In this document: in pieces, positions 1 to 10,938 of the stretch
Layout of the letters: each line of letters starts with the position of its first letter
Numbering within the stretch: position 1 is the first letter of the stretch
Assembly: GCF_029227915.1 (NCBI RefSeq)
Contig: NC_079881.1
Coordinates: 7,256,001 to 7,320,000 of the forward strand
DNA length: 64,000 bases
Direction: 5' to 3'
From: Hydractinia symbiolongicarpus
Taxonomy: Eukaryota > Cnidaria > Hydrozoa > Anthoathecata > Hydractiniidae
The notes under the pieces: generated by a model
The model's input: the letters and a program-made list of their open reading frames with translations, nothing else
Told to the model about the DNA's origin: nothing
Databases searched by the model: none
Program-made: the position numbers and the translations under genes

Positions 1-224
1 CATTTGCTACTTCGTTGATAAATATTTCGTGTCTTTGTAACACGACTTTTTTCTCATGCACAGACAGAATCATGATATTTTTAACAGAGATCCACCGTTT
101 GGCCTGTCGTACATATTTCGATCCTTGGATTATCGCCTTTCGTACGAATCCCTTTGTGTATATTTAATACAAAGTGACGATTCAACGACCATTTGGACAA
201 AATACGAGTATGAATAAGGGAGAC

Positions 225-415
225 AGCCGGGAGACCTTGTGTCGAAACGTCGGGTTAAAGCTATATGTAACTGTTATGTCTTCGCGTTGAATGCCATGTT
301 AAGGGCTTAAGTGCAGGTAAACGGTCTCGTCCATCCGGGTGCGACTTTTAGTAACGATATATGATATGACGCAAATGCAGTGAAATGCTTACAGCGATAA
401 AGCCTTTCGGATGTA
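225..415. repeat. Dispersed repeat family R1, copy 1
   Basis: This AT-poor segment shares ordered blocks with three other places in the window: 17250-17420 in the same orientation, and 41188-41300 and 42905-43030 in the opposite one. Shared blocks include GGAGACCT, a CGGGTTAA block, a GTTGAATGCCA-like block and GCTTACAGCGATAAAGCC near 388-410. The phrase CGAAACGTCGG resembles 3' ends of Penelope-like or LINE retroelements, but that is only an inference; no coding sequence is left. Confidence 0.5.
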
Positions 416-1329
416 ATTTGTTTTAAAAAAATAACTGTATATTGAAGTAAATTTTGACTAGTGAAAATATATCTGGTTTTTAAATAATTTCAAAGTAATT
501 CAATCTGTTTTAAATATCAGATATGCGATCTATGGCCTACAGAATTACTAAAAGTAGAAAAAAATACCTTTTTTAACATACTGTCACTTTATATCGTAAT
601 ATTTTTAGTTGGATCATCAGAAGTGCTAGCATTTTCATCTTGTGCAGAGCTTAAAGAATATTGCCCTACTGCTGAAAACGGAACTTATTGGATTGGTTCG
701 CAACAGAAACTTTGCACCATGTCAGACGACTAAAAAAATTGAAGATCACAGAACACGAAAAAATTGCACCGTTTTTCTGCAATCCTTATCAAAAGGACTA
801 AGTTACGTTAGAAAGAGGAATTATTCATAAATTGACGATATATTTCAATATCTTTGTTTTAGTAGGACTTTTTATTTTTACTCAATGTGTTCTGTGCACC
901 AAAACACAATTATGGCTAAATATCTGCTGCAAATATACCTAATTTAAACACGTCAATATGTGAACTGTGTGTTTGGGATTGGGATTAATTTTAACATTAT
1001 GACTCTCTTTAAACCTCTTTATTATTTAAATTTAAAATTAGTATTTAAATTTAAACATTATGGACGGACCATAAATGGACGTGATGTCATACTAAAGAGC
1101 TGTGTTATGTTGGTGAAAAAAATAGATAGTGGATTGGGGAATTACCCTATCATTCGATCAATGGACGATATATTGCTATTGTGATCTCGTTAAAATCATT
1201 GTTTCCTAACGGTTATATTTCTTTGCAAAAAGATGTTGTCAAAAACGGAGCAAGAAGTTATACTACGCTGTAACTAATATGTTTTCTTAAAAGAGTAATA
1301 ACATTTTTGTTCCCAAAATTATCAGTCAC
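416..1329. other. No gene recognised
   Basis: AT-rich sequence with stops in all frames. The two ORFs of about 60-74 codons have no recognisable composition or motif and no flanking splice signals that convince. Nothing else is supported here. Confidence 0.5.
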
Positions 1330-1451
1330 AATTTATTTCCTCGCGAAGTAAGCCGTATACGTCTGTCCGTCCGTCTGTCTGTCTGTCGCGCAAAATGGTA
1401 GCTTAGCTGCGACTGAAGAACCCGTGGATTTTTCCACGGGCTAACAACTAG
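1330..1451 (+). mobile_element. Helitron-like non-autonomous element (3' end, copy a)
   Basis: The segment has a GTATACGTCTGTCCG block and a CTGT microsatellite. It ends in the hairpin CCCGTGGA-TTTT-TCCACGGG (1421-1440), then CTAACAACTAG followed by T. A short GC-rich hairpin about 10 nt before a terminal CTRR (here CTAG), with insertion next to T, is the hallmark of Helitron 3' ends. The same module recurs at 15071, 40499 and 43100. The 5' TC end is not clear in this copy. Confidence 0.55.
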
Positions 1452-3599
1452 TGTCCTTCAATTACTTGTGCAAACATTATCTGTTTTTTATAGTTTATGA
1501 TGTCTTTCATAATTCCGTCAGTATGCAGATTGAATATCACACATCGAATATCTCCTTTTTGTGTAATAATTTGTCTACGACGACTAAGAAGGAAGCTAAA
1601 AAAACTACCTACGTACTTAACCCTGATATTCTGAATTAGAACTGTTTTAAAATTTGCTCATCTTTTCTGCGTGGGTCAACTAGTGAATCGTCAATCGCCA
1701 ATATCTTTTTAAACAAAGAATTTGGATTATTAAAACACGCAATTTAAAAAGAAGTACATTTACACTGTCGGTGCTGAAGCGCAAATTTTAAGATGGCCAG
1801 GTGGCGGGGGGGGGGGGGGATTTTGAGATTTATACCTTATAAATTGGATAAAAATGCACAAGTTTCTGACATATTGAGCATGATCGACAATATCTTGGGA
1901 GGTTGTGACCCCTCTTTCCTTTCCCTAGACTACTACGGGGCGGTGATGTAAAAAAGGTTGTCTTTTGCAAATAAAATCTCTAGTGTGCTTGAAGGAAATC
2001 CTGACATTCGATAGGCGAAACAAACTTCTGACAAGTCAGTATTTCTGCATGAGAAGTTTTTTTGCGTAAGATTTGAATAATAAATAGAAATAATATGGAA
2101 TATATTATGCCGCTTACAAAAACATTCCACTTACAAAAGTTTCTGGTGTATCTGCTTTATTTTGTTTTATCACATATAACCAGTTGTATTGCTCATTGAT
2201 TTTGATTGTGTTTTTTTGAATACGGCAACACCCATAAACAAACCATAAACTTGCTTAGAAAAAGTCACTAATCGAAAACCTTATCTTAAACTCCAACATT
2301 TTTACCAATCAGATTGCCATGCCTAAAGTGTTCTCGCTTTCTTTAATAAAAAAGCGGCAAAACAAATCATCATTTTTCCCTTTCTTGACATTTCCCCCTT
2401 CATGAAAAATGTTAATTTCTCACCATTTCAAAGCACCGAAATTTCAGCAGAAACACCACACTGCTGTCCTGTGACAAGGCATAAACCAAAATTAACAGAA
2501 TCAGTGTTATAAATTGAAATTAGAGATTTTAGAAACACAAGTAAATGAAATTTTGGTACTATCAAAAACATTTAGTGCGAACGGGTCTTACATAAAACAT
2601 TTGGAATGCAGAAAATCTATAAGTAAAGACGAAAGCTCCGTAGAAGGTGTTTATACTCAATTACTATAATTCATCATGAAATTTGCGTATGAGCAAAGTG
2701 AAATCATCCGTAAAATAACGCGACTTACAAACAGGATGGCTTGAAAAAACACCTTTAAAACCCATCGTCTTTCAAAAAAAACATCGTGATGCCAACACTT
2801 CTGTTGCAGAAACCACTTCGTACCTTCGAAACCAAAGATCACGACGAAGTCTAACGGTTTAAACTATAGAAAGGTAGAAACATCCGCGAATTACTGCACG
2901 TGAGCCATAGGTCATACGCTGAAACATGCAGAATGTTTAATCTCCACCGACTCAGCAAAGAAACCATAAGGCAGGAACACCTGTGCAAAAAAATTCCCTC
3001 AATTGATATTCTGCTGCCGGACACCACAAACGTAGATAATTAGATAAAATTAAAAAAAGAATGGCTCAATACTGATTAAAAAGAACCGTGTTATTAAAAG
3101 CGGCAACAACCCCTCTGATATAAATGGTGATGGGTGTTGTCGTATTTTAACTCTAAGCGGCTTTGGAACAAAGCGATCTGATTTATGTTCTGCGCTGCGA
3201 AAGTTACCGAGAACTTTTTGTTTTTAAAGTTCAGAAAATATATTCACTACCTTACGTTGATTAATTTTTGCGCGGATTAATTTTCCCGATTCCATGAATT
3301 TTTGGACTTTTTGCGAAAATAAATCCACGCAAAGTTTTTCGAATTTCACTATACGCAGAATTTTTTCAAAAAAGTAATCGAATATGTAATTAAAGGAAAG
3401 ACTAATTAAATGAAAAGGTTCACTTTAAGTCTTATAAGCATGTATTTTCAAAACAAAATCCAGGTGCGGATCCAGGGTTAGTCAGATAAGTCGTGTGACT
3501 AAGTGTAAGTTTGACGAAAAATGTTAGCCAAGCGAAGATGTCGACGATCCAGGCGTTGCAAACGGAGGGCGTTAAAAATTGTAATTTTTTTACGGCGAA
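1452..3599. other. No gene recognised
   Basis: AT-rich intergenic sequence. It includes a run of about 14 G at 1805-1818. Small ORFs on both strands look like chance. Nothing else can be supported. Confidence 0.5.
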
Positions 3600-3830
3600 A
3601 AGCCATGGTTCACAGCCCTCTCCAATTCGCCTATAGCGATGTTGACGTCAAAGTTGTGACGTCGCTACCATATAGACTGAGAGGGTTGCAAATTATAGCT
3701 TACAGATTTTGACTGATTCATCTTGACTAATCAGTCACTCAGTCAGTCAAAAATCAAATAGCTATGGCCCGCAACCCTCCCCATCTCACCTAAGGGGCCT
3801 GTGACGTCAAAATCGTGACGTAATTTTCAC
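3600..3830. repeat. Two diverged copies of a ~160-bp repeat with TGACGTCA sites
   Basis: Blocks at 3603-3663 and 3763-3823 align directly: GCCATGG or GCTATGG, then GCAACCCTC, then TGACGTCAAAnnnGTGACGT. Between them, 3677-3716 and 3730-3788 form an imperfect inverted repeat around GACTGATT/AATCAGTC. The CRE-like TGACGTCA cores sit near the end of each copy. It is probably a mobile-element remnant of unknown family. Confidence 0.5.
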
Positions 3831-3883
3831 ACTCTATGCGTAGTCCCACAATATGTGGCCCGCAGCCGGCGAAGGAAATTTAG

Positions 3884-4230
3884 GTTCCGTACTGCGTGGT
3901 TACTGATAACCTGTTAGGCTATAGTTTTAACTCTCATCCGTCAGGATTAGTCGAAGACTCACGCCTTTTGGCTTGGATTCTTTCCGTACTATTATTGATT
4001 ATGGCTGCAGCAGATATGTTGGCGCGGGTGCTTACTGATTTAAAGTGTGATAATTTTGAATCTGTTCGTAAAATGCAAAAAGAACTTTTAGAAAGTGTTT
4101 ATTCTCGAGCATTTTTGTTGTCTGGGGATATTTATCCCTTGGTTGGTAAAAGTCTTCATCGGAATTTAGGTCCAGATATATACCTTCCATCTGAGGCGAG
4201 GTGTGAAGATAAAGGAATTATTGCTTTAAG
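3884..4230 (+). CDS. Unassigned exon-like ORF (~115 codons)
   Basis: An open frame starts after an in-frame TAG (3881-3883) and runs to a good donor-like AAG|GTGAGA at 4229-4236. The sequence just before it (AAATTTAG|GTTCC) could be an acceptor with a weak pyrimidine tract. The predicted peptide has a hydrophobic stretch (WILSVLLLIMAAADML) followed by an amphipathic charged part (SVRKMQKELLESVYSR) and a Gly/Pro-containing end. I do not recognise the family. It follows a repeat directly, so it may be a fragment of a retroelement or of a decayed host gene. Confidence 0.25.
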
Positions 4231-4374
4231 GTGAGAAGTATGTTTTTTACTATCCAACACACCTTGCATTTATTTAAAGGTTTTCAGTATATCTACTACG
4301 AAAAGCTAGTTGGGGAGAGCTTTATACAACAGACTATTAAAACCAAATACAAAAAGATTTAATTAGCTAATAGC

Positions 4375-5044
4375 TAGGGCTGTTCTGCCCAGATTGCGAA
4401 AACGACCTGTTTACAACCGGGACAGCCGGATTATGTACGCACGATCCGATTATGTTTTTGGCTGGCTGTGATTGGCATTTTCTTCAAGCTTTTGTAAATT
4501 AAACATTCTCTGGAAGATAGAACACCCCTAAAAACTAGACATGGCGAAATAAAAAAGTGTCGACGTAATTCTTAGTATAAACTACCCTTGTAGTAAATAC
4601 ATTTCAACATAATATACTTTGAAGCAACTAAATTTCACGGAACCTAAATTATTCTTTTTGCGGGAATTAATTTTGGTGAAAAGTTATCAAACTTGCGAAT
4701 TCCAAAATTTAGTATTTGCCACGAATGATATAAAAGCAGTCAGCCCCAATTATATTTGTGTTATTTAAGTCCTATAATTGTCGAATAATATTTGACTGTC
4801 ATACATAAGTCGGCCTGCCCCGATTATGTTCGTTCTATAATAAGTGAGAAATAATATTACACTGTCGTATATAAACTGCCCTGATTATGTTCCTTTTATA
4901 AGTGCCAAATAATATTTTTTGAGTAATAAGCCGGCCTGTCCCGATTATGTTGCCCTGATTATGTATTTTCTGCCCTGTTCTTAACCGGGGCAAGCTGCCG
5001 TACTTAATCAGGCCAATGTTCATTATCCGGGCAGAACACGGCTA
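4375..5044. mobile_element. TIR element 1 (MITE-like, ~0.67 kb) with GATTATGT subrepeats
   Basis: The termini are inverted: TAGGGCTGTTCTGCCCAGAT on the left, against the reverse complement of the right end, TAGCCGTGTTCTGCCCGGAT (16 of 20 identical). TA sits at both edges (4375-4376 and 5043-5044). Inside, the motif CCCGATTATGT or close variants recurs at about 4427, 4445, 4816, 4876, 4938 and 4953, as expected for subterminal transposase-binding repeats. It has no coding capacity. The superfamily is not certain; TA flanks suit Tc1/mariner-type insertion. Confidence 0.6.
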
Positions 5045-5045
5045 A

Positions 5046-5407
5046 TACACCTTTACGATAATTCGGAAAAAATAACACTCCATCGCAGCTTATTTTGCAA
5101 TCAGAGGAGGTAAACATTACACTTTTATAAGAGTTTATTATGGAGAAAACACGTTTTTTCGTGATAACTTTTCTTGCCACGTTTTGTTTTTAATGAAAAG
5201 TACACATAAGTTGTATCTTATTATTATTAACGTTTCCTAAAAATTTGAAAGAAATTGATACGACAGAAGTTAAAAAACTGGAGAAAACACGCTTTCGTAT
5301 CTAACAAACTCTCATAAAAACACGAGTTTTACCTCCTTTTTTCCGATATTGTAAAACGATGGAGAGCCGTAGGAACGCATGTACAATTGAATTATCATAA
5401 AGGTGTA
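5046..5407. mobile_element. TIR element 2 (362-bp MITE), abutting element 1
   Basis: The left end TACACCTTTACGATAATTC (5046) matches the reverse complement of the right end TACACCTTTATGATAATTC (5407) with one mismatch. A second internal inverted pair, GGAGGTAAA...AAGAGTTT at about 5106-5140 and its complement at about 5300-5340, gives a long fold-back structure. It is non-coding. It begins one base after the TA that closes element 1. Confidence 0.7.
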
Positions 5408-7473
5408 TTGTTTTTGTAATATGAGCTTTGAACAGAATTTTCAGCATTGCGGAGGAATTCTTTCTCAATTAATATTGTGTTGTTATTAGAAGCAAGAACT
5501 TGACATCTGGATAAGTAAGGTTGGTGATGAAAAAAAACAACTCTTCGAATGACTATTAAGAAACAAAGTTTGTTGAGTAAAAGGTCATGGTAAAATATAT
5601 TATTTTTAGATCTAATCCATCAGGAGACTGTCTATACAGCTCAGCATCGTTGGTATAGGTATAGGTGATAATTCTCTTGTTGATGTTTTGAGAATCCTGA
5701 CATCCATAGAACTTTTCTTGCATCCTTCCTTTTATTCCAATCATCCTTGTTTTCAATTTGCTTTTAAAAACCAAAAGGCAAATATTTTTATATCTGAGAA
5801 AAGTTTATTCAGATTTTCCCTTTCCCATATTGTTTGTGACTCTTTCTCCTGAGGAGGCAGTTAAAGCAGAAGCAATCAACAACTGTACCCCCAAGACATG
5901 GTTTCCTTTTCTATCAACACTTGCCTTGTCAACAGTAATAAAGAGAAAAATTAACACATTGTTACAACTTTCTTTACACAGTGTATATCGCCACACCCAT
6001 CTATTTTACCTGATGAAGATCAGTTAAAAATTTTATTTTGTTATGAAGATATTGTTAAGTGGTGTAGACTTCAAGCCAAATCATTACGTTCCCCTTTTTC
6101 CAGGTTGCAACTTTCTTAACTGAAAGTTGCATTTTCCTATTTCAGCATGCAAAAAGCGGTAAAAAGCCCTTCTTAATTCTTCTTTTAAAGTTCAAACGAA
6201 ACTTGAGTTTAGCCGTATGAATAAACAAACATATCTGAACAAATACATGGGTTGAGGTGTGTTTGTATCATATCACATGTATGTATATTTCATTTTCATT
6301 ATCCTGATCTTTCCATATTCTTATTGTTTTTGTTATTATTGTGTTTTATTTTGCTGTCCATGGCTGGTGTGATCATTTGATTCACCTAGTCATGCTGATG
6401 AAGCCTGATATTGGCAGAAACAGCAAGAGTTTATAAATATTGAAATATATTCACAATTGTCTCACTTTATTGTAGTTAATCCCTGTTAATTTTAGTGGTT
6501 TTATCTATCTAAAATAAGACGTGTAAGACGGAGAGTTGATTCTTATAAAAAATGTTCTTAGGAGATTTTGTTATAGCTTAGCGTTTCTTTTGGTCAATTT
6601 TATTAATAACTAGATAAATCGGAAGACAATTTTTCGGCGATTTTTGTACCCGCAAAGCTTAAAATTTAGCCCACAGCTGCTAAATTCAAGACTCAGTTTT
6701 GACTGAGTCTTGAAAAAGTCTGGATCCGCCCCTGAAATCTGCTTTACATTTAATTAATTTGAATTACTTTATTAGTGCTTTAGACGCGAAATTTAATATT
6801 TCTTTCCTTTGTGAAAAAATTTCTTATGTCCCTTGAAATCACTGGAGTTTCCGTAATGCAACTCTTTTTCCTCCTAATTGGTGGTATTAGCGGTATTACC
6901 ACAGCATCATCTTTTTCGCGTTTAAAATGTTCACTATCTTCTATAATAAGAATAAACCAAGGATTTTCTTCTCATTCAACATACAGTGGATGCTGCTAGT
7001 TCACAGTATCGTTCCAAAACAGATCGGTTTAAAATGAACTCCTGTTTTAACCGATATCTTTTATCTTTATTTCCAAGCTGCTTTGTACCAATGGTAATTT
7101 TTTATAATGGCTTTATTTAGGCTGGAGAGCCATTCTCAAAAAAGTGCGACATTTGACAGTAGTCAAGATGGAAATTTAATGTGTCAGATTTCAATATATT
7201 TTTCTTCTTCACGAAAGTCTTTACGAAAGGAATTTCATGGTTAGCAGTACAAAATATTTGAATTTTCACATTTTCTATGCCGATAATCAAAATGATCGAA
7301 TCAGTGAGTGTAACCTATAACATATATTTCCCTTCTGATTTTTTAAATTGGTCATGAACGAACAATCTTATCTTAAACCCGAAGTGGAGAGTTTAGGTGT
7401 TCACAATAAGACAATAAAAGAACACAAACTTACAAAATGAATGTGGAATACAAATTATCTTTGGAATGTCAAA
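5408..7473. other. Intergenic; small hairpin, no gene recognised
   Basis: A perfect hairpin lies at 6106-6131 (arms TGCAACTTTC/GAAAGTTGCA, 6-nt loop). At 6395-6430 a GCTGATGAAGCCTG phrase resembles the conserved 3' region of some LINE or Penelope-like elements. ORFs at 5758-6027 and 6811-6999 have no supporting features. Confidence 0.4.
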
Positions 7474-8115
7474 GCTAAAAATTACAAGAAAATTTTTTAG
7501 TTATTTCTATAATATGTTAATCTACCTAACTAACTAAACGAGTACTCAAAACTTGTTAAAATAGGACATGAAAATTTAAAAGAATGTAAGATATCAAAAA
7601 TCAAAGTGGTTTTTAGACATAACTAACAAAAATAATCCAAGAGAGAATAGAACAAAATAGTCACGTATTTTACAATTTTTTGAATCTAGATTAAAGTCTA
7701 TTTGATCCGTGGTTGTTCACAATCATTGGAACGCTCTGAAGTTATTTCATAACGAAAAATAACACAAACTTTCGAAGTAAATCTTAAATTGCATTGTTAG
7801 CTTGAATCTATTGGCTAAAAATTACAATTAATTATTATAGTTATTTCCATAATTTCTCAAATGTACTTAACTTAACTAAGAAATACTAAAATCGGTTTAA
7901 ACTGGACATGAAAGTTTAAATAAAAATAACATGTCAAAAATCAAAGTAATTTTCAGACGTAATTAACAAAAATGTTTCAAGAGAAAAGAAATAGTCACGT
8001 ATGTTACGATGTTTTTGTATCTAGATTGAAGTTTATTTGCCCCATAAAGGTAAATCTAATATTGTTTTCTATTATCAGAACAGTTAGAAGTTACATCATA
8101 ACGTAGCAAACGTAG
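7474..8115. repeat. Diverged tandem duplication, period ~340 bp
   Basis: Copy 1 (7474-7770) and copy 2 (7814-8115) share ordered blocks: GCTAAAAATTACAA, AGTTATTTC, GGACATGAAA, TCAAAAATCAAAGT, AGTCACGTAT and TCTAGATT, then a shared CATAACG block. It borders the transposase-like pseudogene and carries two CACGTAT-TTAC sites, so it may be the subterminal region of that element. Confidence 0.6.
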
Positions 8116-8158
8116 TAAAAATGTTTTTGGAGAAAGAGTTATGTCTCAAAGATAAGCT

Positions 8159-8172
8159 GTAACGTATGTTAC
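8159..8172. repeat. Near-palindrome GTAACGTATGTTAC (left flank of pseudogene)
   Basis: This 14-mer is the exact reverse complement of GTAACATACGTTAC, found at 10594-10607 and again at 10925-10938 beyond the other side of the transposase-like pseudogene. A related CACGTATGTTAC lies at 7996-8007. The inverted placement around the coding relic suggests subterminal transposase-binding sites. Confidence 0.5.
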
Positions 8173-8195
8173 AAAAATGCAGTACTTAATACGCA

Positions 8196-10509
8196 CTAGT
8201 TAAAAGTTGAACAAGGGGGAACAAAGCTAACAAATGAAGTTAAGGTTTGCTTAAATAATATAGTTAAGGCTTGCTTACACATAAGTTTATCCAACACGTT
8301 ATCCAGAACTTCAGGCAAGATCTCAAGTGACCTTATTTTAGAAGACGGTTCAGTAACTATACAAATTATATCTTTTAACGGAATCCATATTTTATCCTTC
8401 TTTTGATGCCTCTTGAATTTGGTTTGCCGTTGCAAGTTTCCTTTGTGTTCTAGGAAACTAATATGGGCCTCTTCGTCTTCCTCGTCAATTTCCTGGACCT
8501 GTCTTATGTATGGTTTACCAGAGTACAGTGCGGCAACGTAGTTGCTTGGCTCAGGAACGACCCTTGTCAATTCATCACTATCTCCTGATACCTCCTGTGC
8601 ACATACATTCTCGTTTTGAAATGATTTCTTTTTTGTTTTTATCGGTCGATGATGTTAGTGAACATTCTCGCGAACCTTTACAGCACGAGTCTTTTTGGAA
8701 TGTTCCATTAAAACACTTTCTGCAGAAACATAATTTATCACGTACCCAAATAGAATTTACCTTCAAAGAAGAAACGCCATGAACCTTCATGGTTTCTACG
8801 TTTTTGCAAGCAACTTTGAGAAAATTTGCGGGATTTTCATAATCTTCCGTGAAAAGATATGAATAGACTATGGCACTTGCATCCTGCTTTGCCCATTCAT
8901 AGAAATTGGTCGCATCTTGTATGACATACTTTCCATTATTGACAGCTTGGTCTGCTTTTCTCTTTGCCACTCCTCCGATTGGATCAGAGGGGCCTTTCCC
9001 ATGGCCAGCCTCCATGTAATTCCACGATGCCATCACGCCAAAATACTCCTCGTGACAGCTAAGTATTTTGAAAATTGTCTTGTTTGTATACTTGTTTGTC
9101 GGAGAATCGGTCCAGTAGTGCACCATTTGCAAATTTGGAACAACTTGTTTTAGCAGTGGGACTAATTTACCAATTAGTGTATAGATAAAGGTGCCATCGT
9201 GAGTGCTTTCTTGTGAGCCCGGTTGTTTGTAATACATTGCGACAGGATGAATTGTCCCCTGAGTTGGACTTCAGTAGGCAGATTGAATCTCGTTTTGAGA
9301 TCTGCACCTATAGTCTTCCGCAAAATCCACGTAAATGTACACATGGTTTGGGGTCAAACTTTCTTTGAGATATTTCTGTCCCCTGAATTGAGCAGCAATC
9401 CTGCTGATATGGCTACGGAATGTAAGTGTATCCTTGTGTAAAACAGCTTCGAATTGAGCATGACTGATCGTTTGTGTGATCAATTTTCTTTTCTTTGATG
9501 CTTTCCCCTTATAAGTCACTTCAACTTTTTTCCAAACGTCATATGTGAAGTCATTTTCTTTTGTATTGTGAATTAATAAAGAGATTTTTGCGTCGCTGTT
9601 CTAGACGAAAGCTTCCGTTAGGGTTGTTGGAACTGGTGTGAATTTTCTTAGCATTTTTATCTTCAAAGCATAGTTTTGATGTTGCGTGCACAAGCAAGTT
9701 CTTCTATTGCCAAAGTTGGCAAGAACGAAGTTTTTGGGTCTCATCCGAGCAAAAGATGCAAACGAACATGACATTTTTATATGCTCAGCTACGAACCTTT
9801 GATGGAGATTATTCAAATAGTCATTGAGTACTCGCTTTTGGATACGGGGTTTTCCTGTTTTTACTTTTCTGGCGTCACATTTTCCAGGGAGTGCTGTGAA
9901 AACTTCGTCACGGTTATAAAAGTTTATTACGGCAGCATAAACCTTAGGCTAAAATCCTCTTTTCGATTTGGTTGGACTTATCAACTTATTTTGTACTATC
10001 GATAACTTTCTTCGGTCGGTTGCAGCTTTCGTTTCGGTATAACGCAGAAGTCTATATTTCTTCAAAATTTCGCCACTGATTATTGAACGAATGCCTTTCC
10101 TGGAGTTCTTTCTCTCTTTTCCAGCTTTGCGTATCTCACCGGATAAAGTTTCTGCAAACAGTACTTTTTTTTTATTTCTGCTGCATTCTTAGGATTAATC
10201 CCCGCAGTTCTCATAATTTTATTCGTTTTACAGTTCGGTGTATCCTTTTTTCCGCGCGATCGAGCGATTTGTTTTTGAAGAGAATTGCACGTCTTCTTCA
10301 AATCTTTCTTTTTATTTTCCAATTTCCTTATCCTTTTGTGTAGCCGGTCATCGCTTAGTCGTTTTCGTTTTCTGTATGCCTCGCCTTGCTTTTTGTTTTT
10401 TGCACTCCTTCTCAAGAAACTTAGGGTCTTCCAGCTTTTTCCGTTCCCTGTCATCCTTTTGTTTTTGAGCGTTTGATTTCACCATTGTCGTTCTAAAACG
10501 TGAAGACAT
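8196..10509 (-). pseudogene. Decayed transposase-like gene
   Basis: Read on the minus strand from an ATG at 10509, the frame gives a Lys/Arg-rich N-terminus (MSSRFRTTMVKSNAQKQK...), then a basic coiled-coil segment after a frameshift near 10380. A segment with the zinc-ligand-like motif RTCLCTQHQN follows (around 9700). A downstream 219-codon frame (9237-8578) contains YWTDSPTNKYTNKTIF and WNYMEAGHGKGPSDPIGG, and a last 124-codon frame ends at 8196. The Asp in WTDSP and the HGKG-SD motif are typical of a DDE-transposase-like family repeated in cnidarian and arthropod genomes; I cannot name the superfamily with confidence. Several frameshifts and stops separate the pieces, so it is inactive as read. 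The strong Lys-rich start and lack of introns favour a transposon rather than a host gene. Confidence is good that it is one broken gene and lower on family. Confidence 0.65.
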
Positions 10510-10593
10510 CTTTTTAATATATGAAAAACGAAACAAAAGCAACATTGCTCACATTTTAGCCTAAACAAGTAGTTTAAACTGGTGAAATTTTAT

Positions 10594-10607
10594 GTAACAT
10601 ACGTTAC
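10594..10607. repeat. Near-palindrome GTAACATACGTTAC (right flank)
   Basis: It sits about 85 bases upstream of the transposase-like start codon and is the reverse complement of the site at 8159-8172. A second identical copy is at 10925-10938. Confidence 0.5.
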
Positions 10608-10938
10608 TTTAATACGGTAGCGCAAAATATTTGTGGCAATATTGTAAATTACATTTAAAACAGTTTGCAAACACGAAAAAAAGAAGATCGAATGATTATA
10701 GAAAGAATATCAGTCCTTTTTTCCAACGATAACGCAATGTTACGCATTTAAGGCGATGTTTTCCATTCATACCACACAAAATCTCGGTATGCAATTTTAG
10801 ACCTAGAAACCCTGCTATTCGTGACTTAGTAGGTGAATAAAACCATGGCTAAATTTGTAAAGTGATACGGATCACGAAGTTCATGCTATCGAGGATGAGA
10901 TACGTTAGCATTTATATTAAAATTGTAACATACGTTAC

